Numbered from the stretch's first letter, positions 21,985 to 32,386 are shown. The stretch: 64,000 nucleotides of DNA from Candidatus Williamhamiltonella defendens (GCF_900699045.1 NZ_CAADHL010000001.1:248001-312000), one strand, 5' to 3'. Numbers and translations are program-made. Notes: generated by a model from the sequence alone, not told the origin.

Positions 21985-23478
21985 TTAAGAGAAGGCGTTG
22001 AAGCTTTTGATAAAAGAAATTAACGGTTGAGGATAAATACCAAATATTAACACCAGTAATGCCGATATACATACTACAATCCATCCGGCTGTGAATGCCC
22101 AATCTTTAGGGGTGTCTCGTTGCAATATTGCTGGTGAACTTAAAAATAAACTGACCGTAATACGTAGGTAGTAATACAAAGCTATTACACTTCCAATCAC
22201 CATAGTCGCCGTCAATACCCATAAATGCGTATTGACTGCTATGAGTAAAAGAAAAAATTTAGCGATAAACCCAATCGTCATTGGGATTCCTGCCAGCGAT
22301 AATAGCATGATCGTCATAACAGCTGCTAATATAGGCCGATGCCAAAATAAACCACGGTAAGAGAAAAGAGCTTCCGCATCAGCCCCTTTATAAGGACTAG
22401 ACATTAAACTCACCACTCCGAGTACACCTAAGCTACTGAGTAGATAAGCTACGATATACACAGCCACCCTTTCTAATACTATGGGATCATGATGCAAAGC
22501 GATCAAGCCTATCATCAAGTATCCAAAATGCGCGATAGAAGAATATCCTAGTAAACGTTTGATGTTATTTTGAGTAAGTGCCATGAGGTTACCAAAAAAT
22601 ATAGAAGCCACCGCCATACATGATAATGCCGTGTGAAAGCCTGGAACGTTAAACGTAGGCACATACAAAAAGAAGCGCATGACCCCGGCTAAGAGGGCAA
22701 TTTTAGCAACGGTTCCAAAAAAAGTCGTTACAGGCGCAGGTGCACCTTGATAGACATCTGGAGTCCAGAGTTGAAATGGTGCTAGAGAGAGTTTAAAACC
22801 AAACCCTACAAGTATCATTCCCATCCCTGTCAAAATGAGAGGCTGAGAGAAAACATGTTCGTTGAATACATTGCCCAGAGAAGTAAAAGATAACCCGCCT
22901 ATTTGTGCATACAACAGCGCCATGCCGAATAATAGAAAAGAAGAAGCGGCGGCCGAAAGTAAAAAATATTTGATACTGGCTTCCAGCGAACGATTTTGTT
23001 GGTAAGCGTATCCCAATAGGCCAAAAAGCGGCAGTGCAATCAGTTCAATGCCTAAAAAAATCGTGGCTAAATGTTGAGCGCTGACCAAGACTAAGGCGCC
23101 CAAGGTAGCGATAAGTAGCAAAAGATAAAACTCTTCACGGTTGTCTGGATAACCATGTAACCAAGGATATGCAAAGGTACAGATTGCTAAGCTCGCCAAT
23201 ATCATTAAGCCACTGTAAAAAATAGAATAACCATTAATACGTAATAAAGGCGTGACGTTAAGTGCATCATGTTGGGAAAAATGGAGTAAACACCAAACTG
23301 TATAAACTGAAAATAAAGCGCAATTTAGGCCAATGACGGTGAGGCTGCAATTTAAAAAATGATGACGTCGACAGACAATCGAAAGCATGAGGAGAACGAC
23401 CGTGCCAGCGACGATTAATATCGGCAAGATTGCCATTAACATTTCACCGGAAAGAGCAGATTGCGAACTTGTTATCAT
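21985..23478 (-). CDS. nuoN: NADH-quinone oxidoreductase subunit N
   Basis: NuoN is one of the antiporter-like, proton-pumping membrane subunits of respiratory complex I. The 497-residue protein (485 in E. coli) has about fourteen hydrophobic segments. Conserved blocks include [19 protein letters not shown] in variant form ([20 protein letters not shown]), [20 protein letters not shown]-like text, [17 protein letters not shown] and [20 protein letters not shown]. The catalytic-type lysine of [16 protein letters not shown] is present. Normally nuoN ends the nuoA-N operon directly after nuoM. Here no nuoM lies upstream: the next 330 bases are AT-rich and empty. The gene is thus separated from its operon or the operon was broken by rearrangement. 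Confidence 0.94.
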   Translation of the reverse strand: MITSSQSALSGEMLMAILPILIVAGTVVLLMLSIVCRRHHFLNCSLTVIGLNCALFSVYTVWCLLHFSQHDALNVTPLLRINGYSIFYSGLMILASLAICTFAYPWLHGYPDNREEFYLLLLIATLGALVLVSAQHLATIFLGIELIALPLFGLLGYAYQQNRSLEASIKYFLLSAAASSFLLFGMALLYAQIGGLSFTSLGNVFNEHVFSQPLILTGMGMILVGFGFKLSLAPFQLWTPDVYQGAPAPVTTFFGTVAKIALLAGVMRFFLYVPTFNVPGFHTALSCMAVASIFFGNLMALTQNNIKRLLGYSSIAHFGYLMIGLIALHHDPIVLERVAVYIVAYLLSSLGVLGVVSLMSSPYKGADAEALFSYRGLFWHRPILAAVMTIMLLSLAGIPMTIGFIAKFFLLLIAVNTHLWVLTATMVIGSVIALYYYLRITVSLFLSSPAILQRDTPKDWAFTAGWIVVCISALLVLIFGIYPQPLISFIKSFNAFS

Positions 23479-23808
23479 GGCAAAAAGTGACCTTATCAGT
23501 GTGAAGTTATTTTTTTAAAAAAATAATTAAAAAATATATCAATTAAATTTAGATTAAAAATAGAGAAAAAACGATTTCTAAATGCTTATTGAATCACATG
23601 ACCTATTGGTGATGGCCTGTGATAACTTTTCAAATCAGAGCTAGTATCACACAATTCATCTGTTTTTTGTACTTGATTTATTGATCCTCAGACCCAAAAA
23701 AACATGAATATTCGGCATAATTTGCTTGATGTAGATTACTAATCTATCTGAATTAAAAATACGAGTTCTTATAAAATAATCAAGACTTTAATTAAAGGAT
23801 CAAGCCTA
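23479..23808. other. AT-rich gap between nuoN and holD
   Basis: About 330 bases, no gene seen. It should contain promoters for divergent nuoN and holD. I looked for the end of nuoM, the normal upstream neighbour of nuoN, and did not find it. Confidence 0.45.
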
Positions 23809-24243
23809 ATGTTAAACCGAGATCAGTTATTACAACAGCTTGGAATTACACAATGGGTATTAAAACGCCCCTCTGTGTTTCAAGGTGAGATGTTTCTTCA
23901 GTTAACGGAAAATATCCGTTTTATCATTGCAGGAGATCCTCTTCCTGCTTATGATGATAATGTAATCAAAGATGTATTGCAGGCGTTACGTTTAGAACCC
24001 AATCAAGTGTATTTTTTAATGCCTTTTCAGTTAAACATGTTTCCTAAAAATACTCGTTGCCATAGCTGGCGATTAGGGATAAGAGCATCTCTATCTTTAA
24101 TAGGGGTTCAATTATACAGCCCAAACTGGGATGATTTTCATCAAAATGGGAAAGCCAAACGCGCTCTTTGGAAGCAAATTTGTGATCATGAAACAGATTT
24201 CTATTTTAACTACGGTAGATCTGCCGATGGCATATCAAATTGA
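23809..24243 (+). CDS. holD: DNA polymerase III psi subunit HolD
   Basis: Psi bridges the clamp loader to the chi subunit and to SSB. The 144-residue protein (137 in E. coli) begins MLNRDQLLQQLGITQWVLKR and contains RFIIAGDPLPAYDDNVIKDV, CHSWRLGIRASLSLIGVQL and ALWKQICDHETDFYF, all in the HolD order. Its 3' end overlaps the start of rimI by 56 bases, as in E. coli where the two are also adjacent, so translation is probably coupled. Retaining an accessory clamp-loader subunit is consistent with a genome only moderately reduced. Confidence 0.92.
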   Translation: MLNRDQLLQQLGITQWVLKRPSVFQGEMFLQLTENIRFIIAGDPLPAYDDNVIKDVLQALRLEPNQVYFLMPFQLNMFPKNTRCHSWRLGIRASLSLIGVQLYSPNWDDFHQNGKAKRALWKQICDHETDFYFNYGRSADGISN

Positions 24244-24634
24244 GAAAAGAAGTCATACTTTTCCTTGGAGTGAACATATTTTTACCACTATCCAAGGTAA
24301 ACTTTATTTCAATATTAAATTACATATTCAAAAAGAGATGCTTGGTTTTGCTATCACCCACATTGTTTTGGATGAAGCCACTTTATTTAATTTAGCTGTC
24401 GATCCTTTTTATCAGCGCCAAGGATGTGGTTCATTTTTAATGAAATATTTGATCGATTATTTAAGAGGATTGAAGGTGAAGAACCTTTGGCTCGAAGTCC
24501 GCATTTCTAATCTGAACGCTATTCGATTATATGCAAAATTCGGCTTTAATGAAGTTTTAATCAAAAAAGAGTATTACCCAAAAAATAGTGGAAACGAAGA
24601 TGCATTAATCATGGTCTTGCCACTCCTTTTATAA
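24188..24634 (+). CDS. rimI: Ribosomal protein bS18 N-alpha-acetyltransferase RimI
   Basis: RimI acetylates the N-terminal alanine of ribosomal protein S18 (GNAT family). The start is the ATG at 24188 (MKQISILTTVDLPMAYQIEK), giving 148 residues exactly as in E. coli; an upstream ATG at 24131 would add 19 unrelated residues that lie inside holD. GNAT motifs are clear: FNLAVDPFYQRQGCGSFLMK (acetyl-CoA binding, about residues 66-85), then WLEVRISNLNAIRLYAKFGF. It ends at a bidirectional terminator shared with hflC. Confidence 0.93.
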   Translation: MKQISILTTVDLPMAYQIEKRSHTFPWSEHIFTTIQGKLYFNIKLHIQKEMLGFAITHIVLDEATLFNLAVDPFYQRQGCGSFLMKYLIDYLRGLKVKNLWLEVRISNLNAIRLYAKFGFNEVLIKKEYYPKNSGNEDALIMVLPLLL

Positions 24635-24643
24635 GATCAAAAC

Positions 24644-24666
24644 AGGCCCCAAAGGGGCCTTAAAAA
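24644..24666. terminator. Bidirectional terminator between rimI and hflC
   Basis: AGGCCCC (24644-24650) pairs with AGGGGCCT-side GGGGCCT (24654-24660) around an AAA loop. On the plus strand it is followed by TTAAAAATA, and on the minus strand by TGTTTTGATC. It can serve both convergent transcripts. Confidence 0.75.
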
Positions 24667-24683
24667 TAAATGCATACTGTCTT

Positions 24684-25673
24684 TTAATTTTTTGGCGCTT
24701 TCATATAGCGGAAAAAGTCACTATCAGGATTAAGGATCATGACATCCGTACCATTAAAGCTATTTTCATAAGCCCTTAAGCTTCGGATGAAAGAGTAAAA
24801 ATCAGGATCTTTACTAAACGCATCTGCAAAAAGCTTAGCAGATGTAGCATCACCTTCACCACGAGTAATACGTGCTTGACGCTCAGCTTCAGCTAAAGTA
24901 CGGGTGACCTCATAATCTGCTGTGGCTCGTAATTTTTCTGCTTCTTCTTGTCCTTGTGAACGATGACGTCGTGCCACGGCTTCACGCTCTGCGCGCATGC
25001 GCCGAAAAATCGCGTCAGAGACTTCTATTGGTAAGTTAATTTGTTTAATACGAACATCCACCACAGCAATCCCTAATGCAGCCATGCTATTGGGGTTTAC
25101 AGTGACCTTTTGTTTCCCTTTGGTTTCTTGCTCAACCAGTGCTGCTGCAAAAGCAATCGCATCATCTGTACTGGTTTTATCTGTTTCATCATCCGTTGTC
25201 CCTGTATTTAAAGCATAACGTACATCAGAGGTCAGCTTACCACGTGAGTCGGTGACAATATCCTTGACATCTAAACGACCAATTTCAGAACGCAGCCGGT
25301 CACTAAATTTACGTTTTAATAAAACTTCTGCTTGAGAAACATCTCCGCCACCCGTCGCCAAGTAGTAACGGCTAAAATCACTGATACGCCATTTCAAATA
25401 AGAATCCACAATTAGATCTTTTTTCTCTTTAGTGACAAACCGATCCGCTTGGTTATCCATGGTTTGAATACGCGCATCAAGCGTTTTTACCATTTCAATA
25501 AATGGGATTTTGAAATGTAATCCTGGTACATAAACTACAGGCTTATTATCAGCATCACGTAGAACTTTACCGAATCGGAGTACTATTCCACGTTGACCTT
25601 CTTGAACAACAAACACTGAGGCAAAAAATAGGATCAAGGCCCCAAAAATCATCAATAAAAAAGAGTTGCGCAT
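24684..25673 (-). CDS. hflC: Protease modulator HflC
   Basis: HflC is an SPFH/band-7 membrane protein that forms a large complex with HflK around the FtsH protease at the inner membrane. The 329-residue protein (334 in E. coli) has one N-terminal membrane segment (about residues 4-22), the band-7 start FVVQEGQRGIVLRFGKVLRD, SYLKWRISDFSRYYLATGG, and the helical region with AEREAVARRHRSQGQEEAEK. It ends LNPDSDFFRYMKAPKN. It is five bases downstream of hflK and clearly co-transcribed. Confidence 0.95.
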   Translation of the reverse strand: MRNSFLLMIFGALILFFASVFVVQEGQRGIVLRFGKVLRDADNKPVVYVPGLHFKIPFIEMVKTLDARIQTMDNQADRFVTKEKKDLIVDSYLKWRISDFSRYYLATGGGDVSQAEVLLKRKFSDRLRSEIGRLDVKDIVTDSRGKLTSDVRYALNTGTTDDETDKTSTDDAIAFAAALVEQETKGKQKVTVNPNSMAALGIAVVDVRIKQINLPIEVSDAIFRRMRAEREAVARRHRSQGQEEAEKLRATADYEVTRTLAEAERQARITRGEGDATSAKLFADAFSKDPDFYSFIRSLRAYENSFNGTDVMILNPDSDFFRYMKAPKN

Positions 25674-25678
25674 TGGTA

Positions 25679-26908
25679 TTATCTCCCTACCCGAACGTGG
25701 CTGTAACGCTTGGCGTTTTCCATACGTTGCTCATCCACATTCTCTGTACCAGAATTGGTACTGTTCTTTTTTAGACTATTTTTGCTAGAAGCGGATGAAT
25801 GTAAATTATTTGAATTTCTGATTTGATTAATATTTTTTTTATTTAGCGTGATTTGCCCTTTTAATATTTGATCTAATGGTAATACCATTAAATGATTCCC
25901 TTTATCATTAACCATAATTTTTTTGGTATGACTTAACACGTTTTCCATCGTATCAATATATAAACGTTCACGTGTAATTTGAGGCGCAGATTTATATTCA
26001 GGTAGAATTTTTTCAAAACCCGCCACTTCACCTTGTGTTTCTAAAACCGTGCGATCTTTATAAGCTTTTGCATCTTCTAAAAGACGCTGAGCCTGACCGT
26101 TAGCACGGGGCTGAACTTCGTTAGCATACGCCTCGGCTTCACGAATATACTGTTGTTCATTTTCACGGGCGGCGATAGCATCATCAAAAGCAGCTTTCAC
26201 TTCTTCCGGTGGGCGGGCTGCTTGAAAGTTAACATCTAATAAGGTAATTCCCATTTTGTAGGGGCGAATGGTTTCTTCCAGCCCACGCTGAGTATCGCTC
26301 CGTACTATGGTTCGGCCTTCAGTTAAAATTTTATCCATAGTGTATTTTCCGATAACGCCTCTGACTGCGCTATCCGTTGCTTGACGCAAGCTGTCATCTG
26401 GATGGGTAACACTAAAAAGATAAGCCGCAGGATCAGTGACACGATACTGAACGTTCATCTCTATCCGAACGACATTTTCATCAGAGGTTAACATGACACC
26501 AGAAGCCGCCAGTTCACGGACAGATTCGACATTAACTGGAGTCACCTTATCGAAAAAAGTAGGGCTCCAGTTTAAACCTGGCTGTACAGTATGATTAAGT
26601 TTACCTAAACGGGTGACAACACCACGTTCTGCTTCTTTGACAGTATAAAAACCACTGGCAGACCAACCCACAATGACTGCAAACAGCACGATAATAAAAA
26701 AGCGCGGATTAAGTTTTGAATTTTTTGACTCCTTATTGTTAATACTGTTTCTTTTAGTTACTAAATTTAATTTTTGACTCAACTTACGCAACAAATCATT
26801 AAGATCGATTGAACTTTTACCTCCCCCATTTTGTTTATTGCTACCTTTATCGCCGCTCCCCCACGGGTCGCGGTCCCGTCCGTTATTCCCGGGCTGATTC
26901 CACGCCAT
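25679..26908 (-). CDS. hflK: Protease modulator HflK
   Basis: HflK pairs with HflC to regulate FtsH. The 409-residue protein (419 in E. coli) begins MAWNQPGNNGRDRDPWGSGD, the typical glycine-rich start, followed by a membrane segment (about 71-90, FFIIVLFAVIVGWSASGFYT) and the SPFH domain (VKEAERGVVTRLGKLNHTV). The helix with ENEQQYIREAEAYANEVQPR follows. The last 40 residues are rich in Asn/Ser and Lys and look drifted. hflX, normally just upstream between hfq and hflK, is missing. Confidence 0.95.
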   Translation of the reverse strand: MAWNQPGNNGRDRDPWGSGDKGSNKQNGGGKSSIDLNDLLRKLSQKLNLVTKRNSINNKESKNSKLNPRFFIIVLFAVIVGWSASGFYTVKEAERGVVTRLGKLNHTVQPGLNWSPTFFDKVTPVNVESVRELAASGVMLTSDENVVRIEMNVQYRVTDPAAYLFSVTHPDDSLRQATDSAVRGVIGKYTMDKILTEGRTIVRSDTQRGLEETIRPYKMGITLLDVNFQAARPPEEVKAAFDDAIAARENEQQYIREAEAYANEVQPRANGQAQRLLEDAKAYKDRTVLETQGEVAGFEKILPEYKSAPQITRERLYIDTMENVLSHTKKIMVNDKGNHLMVLPLDQILKGQITLNKKNINQIRNSNNLHSSASSKNSLKKNSTNSGTENVDEQRMENAKRYSHVRVGR

Positions 26909-27452
26909 GCTTTAACTCCGTTGCTATAATGTAAATTTTTAAAAATCAAGATTGAGCTTCAAGACGCATTCAAAATCTCTTTATTGTTCTCTTATATCTC
27001 ATAAAAAAATGAACTAACAAGTTAATTTACTCTGTCAATCCAATTTTTTCAGTTCGTTTTTTGATGTTTGAGCCTGGTTCAGAATCATTTTGAACAATTT
27101 CAAGAAGCCTGGTTTGGATCCTATAAAACCTTAAGAAAATATATTATCACTACTGCCAGATCATACCACGAGTCGATCAGGCCATTTCATGCTCACAAAG
27201 ATGACGCTATTTAAATATCGGTATTCGTATCTTGTAATGATACCTATGTTTCGTTTTTTCGTGATCATTATTTTCAATCGCCTTTAGCTGATGCAAAAGA
27301 CGTTGAAGGCGGCCTATTAGGGGATGATATTCATCACCATTAAACAAAGGCCTAACCTCTTAAATAAAAGAGGTAATAAAAAGGGCAATCAGGAAGAGAA
27401 TTTTTCTATTTTATTTTAAAAATTTGTGCAAACCCTACATGATAAAAAATCA
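26909..27452. other. Gap where hflX would be
   Basis: About 540 bases between hfq and hflK. In E. coli hflX occupies this place. I see no P-loop or other HflX motif on the minus strand. On the plus strand near 27218-27343 there is an open run reading DTYVSFFRDHYFQSPLADAK and GGLLGDDIHHH before a stop. I cannot identify it; it may be the end of a lost inserted gene. No terminator or RNA was recognised. Confidence 0.4.
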
Positions 27453-27737
27453 TTAACTTCCATCATCTTTCGGTTTTTGAAGCGGGTGAGCGTGATTAGG
27501 TGAACAGAATGATATAGCACGAGAAGGAACAACAGTCGAAACAGCATGTTTATAAATGACCTGACAGATCGTATTTTTTAAAGAAGAGGAGGTACTTTTT
27601 AATAAAATGACAAATTGATCAAACGACTCAATTTCGCCTTGCAATTTAATACCATTAATTAAATAGATAGAAACGGAAATTTTTTGTTTACGTAGTGCAT
27701 TCAAGAAAGGATCTTGCAAAGATTGCCCCTTAGCCAT
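27453..27737 (-). CDS. hfq: RNA chaperone Hfq with an internal insertion
   Basis: Hfq is a hexameric Sm-fold chaperone that pairs small RNAs with mRNAs. The 94-residue protein begins [20 protein letters not shown] and keeps Gln8, Asp9, Tyr25, Lys31, Phe42 and the [12 protein letters not shown] Sm2 block. The rim patch RRER of E. coli is RKQK. Unusually, between Lys47 and the conserved NT of the beta3-beta4 region there are seven extra residues (STSSSLK), encoded at 27576-27596. The inserted DNA is flanked by near-repeats TTAAAAAGTAC and TTAAAAAATAC. The C-terminal tail is shorter than in E. coli and ends KPKDDGS. It sits between miaA and hflK as usual. Confidence 0.94.
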   Translation of the reverse strand: MAKGQSLQDPFLNALRKQKISVSIYLINGIKLQGEIESFDQFVILLKSTSSSLKNTICQVIYKHAVSTVVPSRAISFCSPNHAHPLQKPKDDGS

Positions 27738-27889
27738 TTTTTTATTCCTTAATTTGTTTGTTGTTTTAAAAAAAATTACGAGGGAAAAACTGCTTTAATT
27801 GTACACAATCATGAAATCTATGCACTACTAATAGATTAAATTATTCCTTTCGATAATTTCTGGAAATTAATTTTGATCACTTTTACTTT

Positions 27890-28831
27890 TTATCTCTTTA
27901 ACAAAGATTTAAATTTTTTTAAAAATGCTTCAGGCTGATCGCTGTCCAGCCAGTACAAATTTTTCCATCGACGTAACCAAGTCATTTGCCTTTTTGCTAA
28001 TTGACGTGTTGCACAAACACCACGATAAATCATCTCTTTATAATCGATTTCACCCGAGAGATAAGACCACATTTGTCGATAACCCACAGAACGAATCGCA
28101 GGTAAATCAGCATATAGATCGCCACGCATAAATAAGCGTGAGACTTCTTCAATAAAACCACCTGAAATCATTTTCTGAAAACGTAGTTCAATTCGGTGAT
28201 GTAACTGTTCTCTAGAATGTGGAATTAGACCAAAATGATATACTTGGTAAGGCAAGCGACTACCTGAAATCTTTATGAGCTCTGTTAACGTTTTACCTGA
28301 AATGAAAAAAACTTCCAGTGCTCTAATCACTCTTTGTACGTCATTAAAATGAATACGTTCGGCTGCAACAGGATCAATTACAGATAATTGTGCATATAAA
28401 GAAGTATTTCCATATTTTAATACGTGATTTTGAATGTCTTGACGCAAGTTGGGATCAGGAGAAGGTAAAGGGGACAGACCCTGTAAGAGCGCCTTAAAAT
28501 AGAGCATTGTTCCTCCCACCAGCAATGGGATTCGCCCTGCTAATGTTATTTCGGACATGAGTTTAAGTGCATCTTTCTGGAAAAAAGCCGCTGAATAACT
28601 TTCAGAAGGATCACGTATGTCGATTAAATGATGTGGTATTTTTCTGATCTCTTCTGCAGTCGGCTTCGCCGTACCGATATCCATACCACGGTAAATTAAC
28701 GCTGAATCAACACTAATTAGTTCGACAGGAAGATATTGAGACAAGGCAATCGCCAAAGCGGTTTTGCCTGAAGTTGTTGGCCCCATAATAAAAATAGCAG
28801 GGGGTAAGGTGATTAGTTCAGTTTTTTCCAT
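27890..28831 (-). CDS. miaA: tRNA dimethylallyltransferase
   Basis: MiaA adds the dimethylallyl group to N6 of A37 in tRNAs reading UNN codons, the first step of ms2i6A. The 313-residue protein (316 in E. coli) has the P-loop [18 protein letters not shown] (about 13-30), the catalytic [19 protein letters not shown] segment, [20 protein letters not shown] and the C-terminal [17 protein letters not shown]. Its start lies 14 bases inside the end of mutL, so the two are coupled. hfq follows 150 bases downstream. Confidence 0.96.
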   Translation of the reverse strand: MEKTELITLPPAIFIMGPTTSGKTALAIALSQYLPVELISVDSALIYRGMDIGTAKPTAEEIRKIPHHLIDIRDPSESYSAAFFQKDALKLMSEITLAGRIPLLVGGTMLYFKALLQGLSPLPSPDPNLRQDIQNHVLKYGNTSLYAQLSVIDPVAAERIHFNDVQRVIRALEVFFISGKTLTELIKISGSRLPYQVYHFGLIPHSREQLHHRIELRFQKMISGGFIEEVSRLFMRGDLYADLPAIRSVGYRQMWSYLSGEIDYKEMIYRGVCATRQLAKRQMTWLRRWKNLYWLDSDQPEAFLKKFKSLLKR

Positions 28832-30599
28832 GGGTTAACCTAGCCAATGCAGGCTGCATATCTATCAATTGTAAAAGTTTTTCAGAGGGATCTTTAATCG
28901 ATTCAACGCAAAAACGTTCAAAATCTGTTAACAATTGAATTGCTTGTGAGACACTCCATTCATGATGCCAAGCGTCAAATTGAGAAGACAACCAATCGGC
29001 AAGATGCTCCGGCAGGAGGGTTTCATGCTTCGACAAATAGGCCAATAATTTGGGAATGAGCTTTTGCAAATTATGAGTACGTAATTCTAAAGAAATCCCG
29101 CGTAGCAGGGCTGAATTTTTTTCTATGACTAGATCAACGCCCATTACAGTCAGTAAATTTTGATGGCGCTCCCAAGCCATTATTGCTATTTTCTCTAATT
29201 TAAATTTGAGAGGGATGAGCATAGGATGTATTCGTGATCTTTCAGACGGGGGCGTTAAAAATGCTTTTTTTAGCAAGCGTTCTGCTTCAGGCAATGACAA
29301 TAAAGTAATATTATTTTGATATTCTATCAGTGCATAGCAGGATGAAAAAATACCGAGCACTCGCCCAAAATAATTCGAATTGATATCCCTTACGACCCCT
29401 TTTTTAAAAGGGGCCTTCTCCTGCTCGGTTTGTACGGACTCATAAAATGACAAAGAAGCTTCACAAGCCTGTTGTTTTAAAAACCAATTTTTACTCAATT
29501 CCCTATCAAATTCAGCATAATGATTTCTCCCTTCTGCTGAGCAATTTTGGTTGGGTATTGGTGCAATTTCTTCCATATTAATAGGGGGGGCAAAAAATGA
29601 ATCTGTTGAATGATTTAAAGCTGTTGTAATAGCTTGATAAATAAAATCATGAACTAGCCTCGTTTGATGAAAACGAACTTCCTGTTTTGCCGGATGAACA
29701 TTCACATCGACTTGACAAGGATTCATATCGAGATAAAGAACGTAACTCGGGGTATTAGACCCTGTTGAAATCGTTTCATAGGCTTGACGAACGGCATGAT
29801 TCACCACTCGATCACGAATAATACGATGATTGATATAAAAATACTGAATATCATTTATTTTAGGGCTGTAAGGATCCGATATCCAACCTTTTACACTTAA
29901 GCCGGTGCTTTTCAAAGAAATCGTGAGCGCATGTTGTAAAAATGAAGCGCCACATAAACGGAGAAGACGCCGTTCTTTTTGTAATGCTGATTGAGCCACG
30001 CTGTATTGACGTAATAATTTTCCATTATGCGAGAGATCGATGGCCACATCAAACCTGGATAAAGCCAAGCGCCTGATCACCTCATCAATATGTTGCCATT
30101 CTGTTTTCTCTGTTCGCAAAAATTTTCGTCGAGCGGGCGTATTATAAAATAAATTTAAAACCTCGATTGTAGTGCCTACAGGATGTGAAGCCGGCTTTAT
30201 CGCGACATTCATTTCACGTCCCTCTGTATAGACCTGCCAGGCTTCTTTTTGTTCCAATGTGCGTGAAGTTAACTTTAAACGAGAAACAGAGCTGATGCTC
30301 GAAAGGGCTTCTCCACGAAACCCCATAGTCAGAATGTTCTGTAAATCTTTCAGAGAAAAAATTTTATTGGTGGCATGTCTCTCCAGTGCTAAGGAGAGCT
30401 CCTCTTTACTGATCCCGTAGCCATTATCATAAATCCGAATCCGTTCGATTCCTCCACGATGAATGTCAATTTCCATTTTTGTGGCGCCGGCATCTAAACT
30501 ATTTTCAACCAATTCTTTTACTACAGATGCAGGACGTTCTACTACTTCACCTGCGGCGATTTGATTCGCCAGTTCCCTCGATAAAATTTTAATAGGCAT
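28818..30599 (-). CDS. mutL: DNA mismatch repair protein MutL
   Basis: MutL couples mismatch recognition by MutS to strand cleavage by MutH and helicase loading. The 593-residue protein (615 in E. coli) has the GHKL ATPase motifs: [20 protein letters not shown] (about 26-45), [29 protein letters not shown], then [36 protein letters not shown] follows near residue 305-325. The linker (about 340-400) is variable, and the C-terminal dimerisation domain is present to the end. A retained mutL argues against mismatch-repair loss as the cause of pseudogene formation here, provided mutS is intact elsewhere. Confidence 0.95.
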   Translation of the reverse strand: MPIKILSRELANQIAAGEVVERPASVVKELVENSLDAGATKMEIDIHRGGIERIRIYDNGYGISKEELSLALERHATNKIFSLKDLQNILTMGFRGEALSSISSVSRLKLTSRTLEQKEAWQVYTEGREMNVAIKPASHPVGTTIEVLNLFYNTPARRKFLRTEKTEWQHIDEVIRRLALSRFDVAIDLSHNGKLLRQYSVAQSALQKERRLLRLCGASFLQHALTISLKSTGLSVKGWISDPYSPKINDIQYFYINHRIIRDRVVNHAVRQAYETISTGSNTPSYVLYLDMNPCQVDVNVHPAKQEVRFHQTRLVHDFIYQAITTALNHSTDSFFAPPINMEEIAPIPNQNCSAEGRNHYAEFDRELSKNWFLKQQACEASLSFYESVQTEQEKAPFKKGVVRDINSNYFGRVLGIFSSCYALIEYQNNITLLSLPEAERLLKKAFLTPPSERSRIHPMLIPLKFKLEKIAIMAWERHQNLLTVMGVDLVIEKNSALLRGISLELRTHNLQKLIPKLLAYLSKHETLLPEHLADWLSSQFDAWHHEWSVSQAIQLLTDFERFCVESIKDPSEKLLQLIDMQPALARLTHGKN

Positions 30600-30658
30600 A
30601 AATACTTTCTTTTTTATATCCTACTCAATTATACAGCCAAGGCTTAGTGTGCCTGCGA

Positions 30659-31669
30659 TCAAACAGGAATCATCATGGTTTTTCCAATTGAAATCACATC
30701 AGATTTCATCTGATTGACCTTTTTTATGGCAGAAATAGAAACTTTATATTTTGAAGAAAGACCAAACAAGGTCTCTCCTCTTTTGACTGTATGGCGGATC
30801 AGAGAATCTGATACTTTTTGGTGAGTGATTTGTAGGGAATGTGTCAAAAAATAATGTCTTATTCCTTTGTAAAGAGCTTGAGCTATTTTTTTTTGATGCC
30901 TGTCTGTATCCAGCAGTTTTTCCTCAGATAGATGGCTAATAAAGCCCGTTTCTACTAACAGTGAAGGAATATCAGGTGACCTTAAAACGCCAAAACTAGC
31001 GTTTTCTGGATTAGATTTATGTATAAACCCTATTTTCTGTAATTCTTTTAATAAATCTAACGCAACCTTGTAGCTTACTCGTTGTGAGTGCGAAAACTGC
31101 AAATCGAGCACTGTGGTACTCAAATAAGGATTGGCCTTTTTATTTGACAGCACACGGCCTGCACCACCTAGTAATTCAGACTGTTTTTCATGTTGCTCAA
31201 GCCAACGTCCCATTTCAGTCTCAGCTCGGCGATAAGATAATAACCAAACCGAGGCGCCTCGCACCTTACGATTAGGGGCGGCATCAGCATGTATAGAGAT
31301 CAATAAATTGACTTTGTGTGCACGGGCAATATCCAAACGCGCGATCACCGAAATAAAATCATCTCCATTACGTGTCAAAATGGCTTTAAACATAGAATCT
31401 TTATTCATCAAAAGCGCCAGATGACGCGCTACGTTTAGAGTCAACTGTTTTTCTTGAAGACCATGCTGACCTGTCGCACCAGGATCCTGGCCTCCGTGTC
31501 CTGCATCAATAGCAATGACCACCGGATTAAATATTTTTGCAGTAATTCTTTTTATTTTTGTTTTTGCATAAGCAGGGTTAAATGAAGATATGATCAACAG
31601 CAAAAAAATAGTCATGTTGAATAAGACAGAAAAAAAAACAGATCTGATCGTCTGAATAACTAATGTCAT
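30659..31669 (-). CDS. amiB: N-acetylmuramoyl-L-alanine amidase AmiB, lacking the AMIN domain
   Basis: AmiB cleaves septal peptidoglycan during cell separation, activated by EnvC. The 336-residue protein (about 445 in E. coli) has a leader ending ISSFNPAYA and then, within about 20 residues, the Amidase_3 domain: [18 protein letters not shown] (about 51-68), [40 protein letters not shown] and [18 protein letters not shown] LysM motif ends the protein ([20 protein letters not shown]). The AMIN domain that normally precedes the amidase and directs it to the septum is absent, with no frameshift visible. The identity as AmiB rests on gene order (tsaE-amiB-mutL) and sequence. It overlaps tsaE by four bases. 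Confidence 0.93.
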   Translation of the reverse strand: MTLVIQTIRSVFFSVLFNMTIFLLLIISSFNPAYAKTKIKRITAKIFNPVVIAIDAGHGGQDPGATGQHGLQEKQLTLNVARHLALLMNKDSMFKAILTRNGDDFISVIARLDIARAHKVNLLISIHADAAPNRKVRGASVWLLSYRRAETEMGRWLEQHEKQSELLGGAGRVLSNKKANPYLSTTVLDLQFSHSQRVSYKVALDLLKELQKIGFIHKSNPENASFGVLRSPDIPSLLVETGFISHLSEEKLLDTDRHQKKIAQALYKGIRHYFLTHSLQITHQKVSDSLIRHTVKRGETLFGLSSKYKVSISAIKKVNQMKSDVISIGKTMMIPV

Positions 31670-32172
31670 CTCAATATTCCAGTAACATCATTTTTGGGGT
31701 TTTGCAAGAGATCTATGAAATGCTTTAGTGAATCTACGCCTTGATCGGAGAGGGCGACGAGTTGCACATCTCGTTTTTTCTCTTGATACATAAAATGCAG
31801 CTCAAGATCGGCTTTAGGTAAAACAGAAATCCCTTTATCTGGCCATTCTATTAGGCAAATCGTTTGCTCGTTAAAATAATCACGTATTCCTATCCATTCT
31901 AACTCTTGCGGATCTGAGACACGATACAAATCGAAATGATGAATCGTTTTTGAAAATAATGAATAAGATTCCACTAAGGTATAAGTCGGGCTTTTGACTT
32001 TTCCTGTATAACCTAAAGCTTGAATAAATCCACGGCTAAAGGTTGTTTTTCCGGCCCCTAAATCTCCAAATAAAGAGATTACAATCGCGTTATGACAAGA
32101 AGCAGCAGCCAACATGGCCCCTAATTTTAGGGTGGCCTTCTCGTCTATTAAAGATAAAAAATATTCTTTCAT
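31666..32172 (-). CDS. tsaE: tRNA threonylcarbamoyladenosine synthesis ATPase TsaE
   Basis: TsaE is the ATPase that resets the TsaB-TsaD complex in t6A synthesis. The 168-residue protein (153 in E. coli) has Walker [21 protein letters not shown] (about 34-53), the conserved [13 protein letters not shown] and [20 protein letters not shown], and IEWPDKG. About fifteen C-terminal residues extend beyond the usual end. It overlaps amiB by four bases (ATGA), which implies coupled translation. In E. coli nnr (yjeF) lies upstream; here it is absent. Confidence 0.94.
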   Translation of the reverse strand: MKEYFLSLIDEKATLKLGAMLAAASCHNAIVISLFGDLGAGKTTFSRGFIQALGYTGKVKSPTYTLVESYSLFSKTIHHFDLYRVSDPQELEWIGIRDYFNEQTICLIEWPDKGISVLPKADLELHFMYQEKKRDVQLVALSDQGVDSLKHFIDLLQNPKNDVTGILR

Positions 32173-32386
32173 TTTGAGTCGTTACTCAGATTGCTTGATA
32201 AGCATAGAACATAAACTCAACAAACCGGGGCCACCCTAAAAATTCCCTTTGCAGAATCAAAGTTTATAAGCGTTACAAATTTGATATTCCCATGTTAATT
32301 CGCCGAATTTATTAATCTAAAACACACCATATCCTATCCGATTTTTCCTTTAAATTGACACTTTTGCACATATGTCATTGTCCCTT

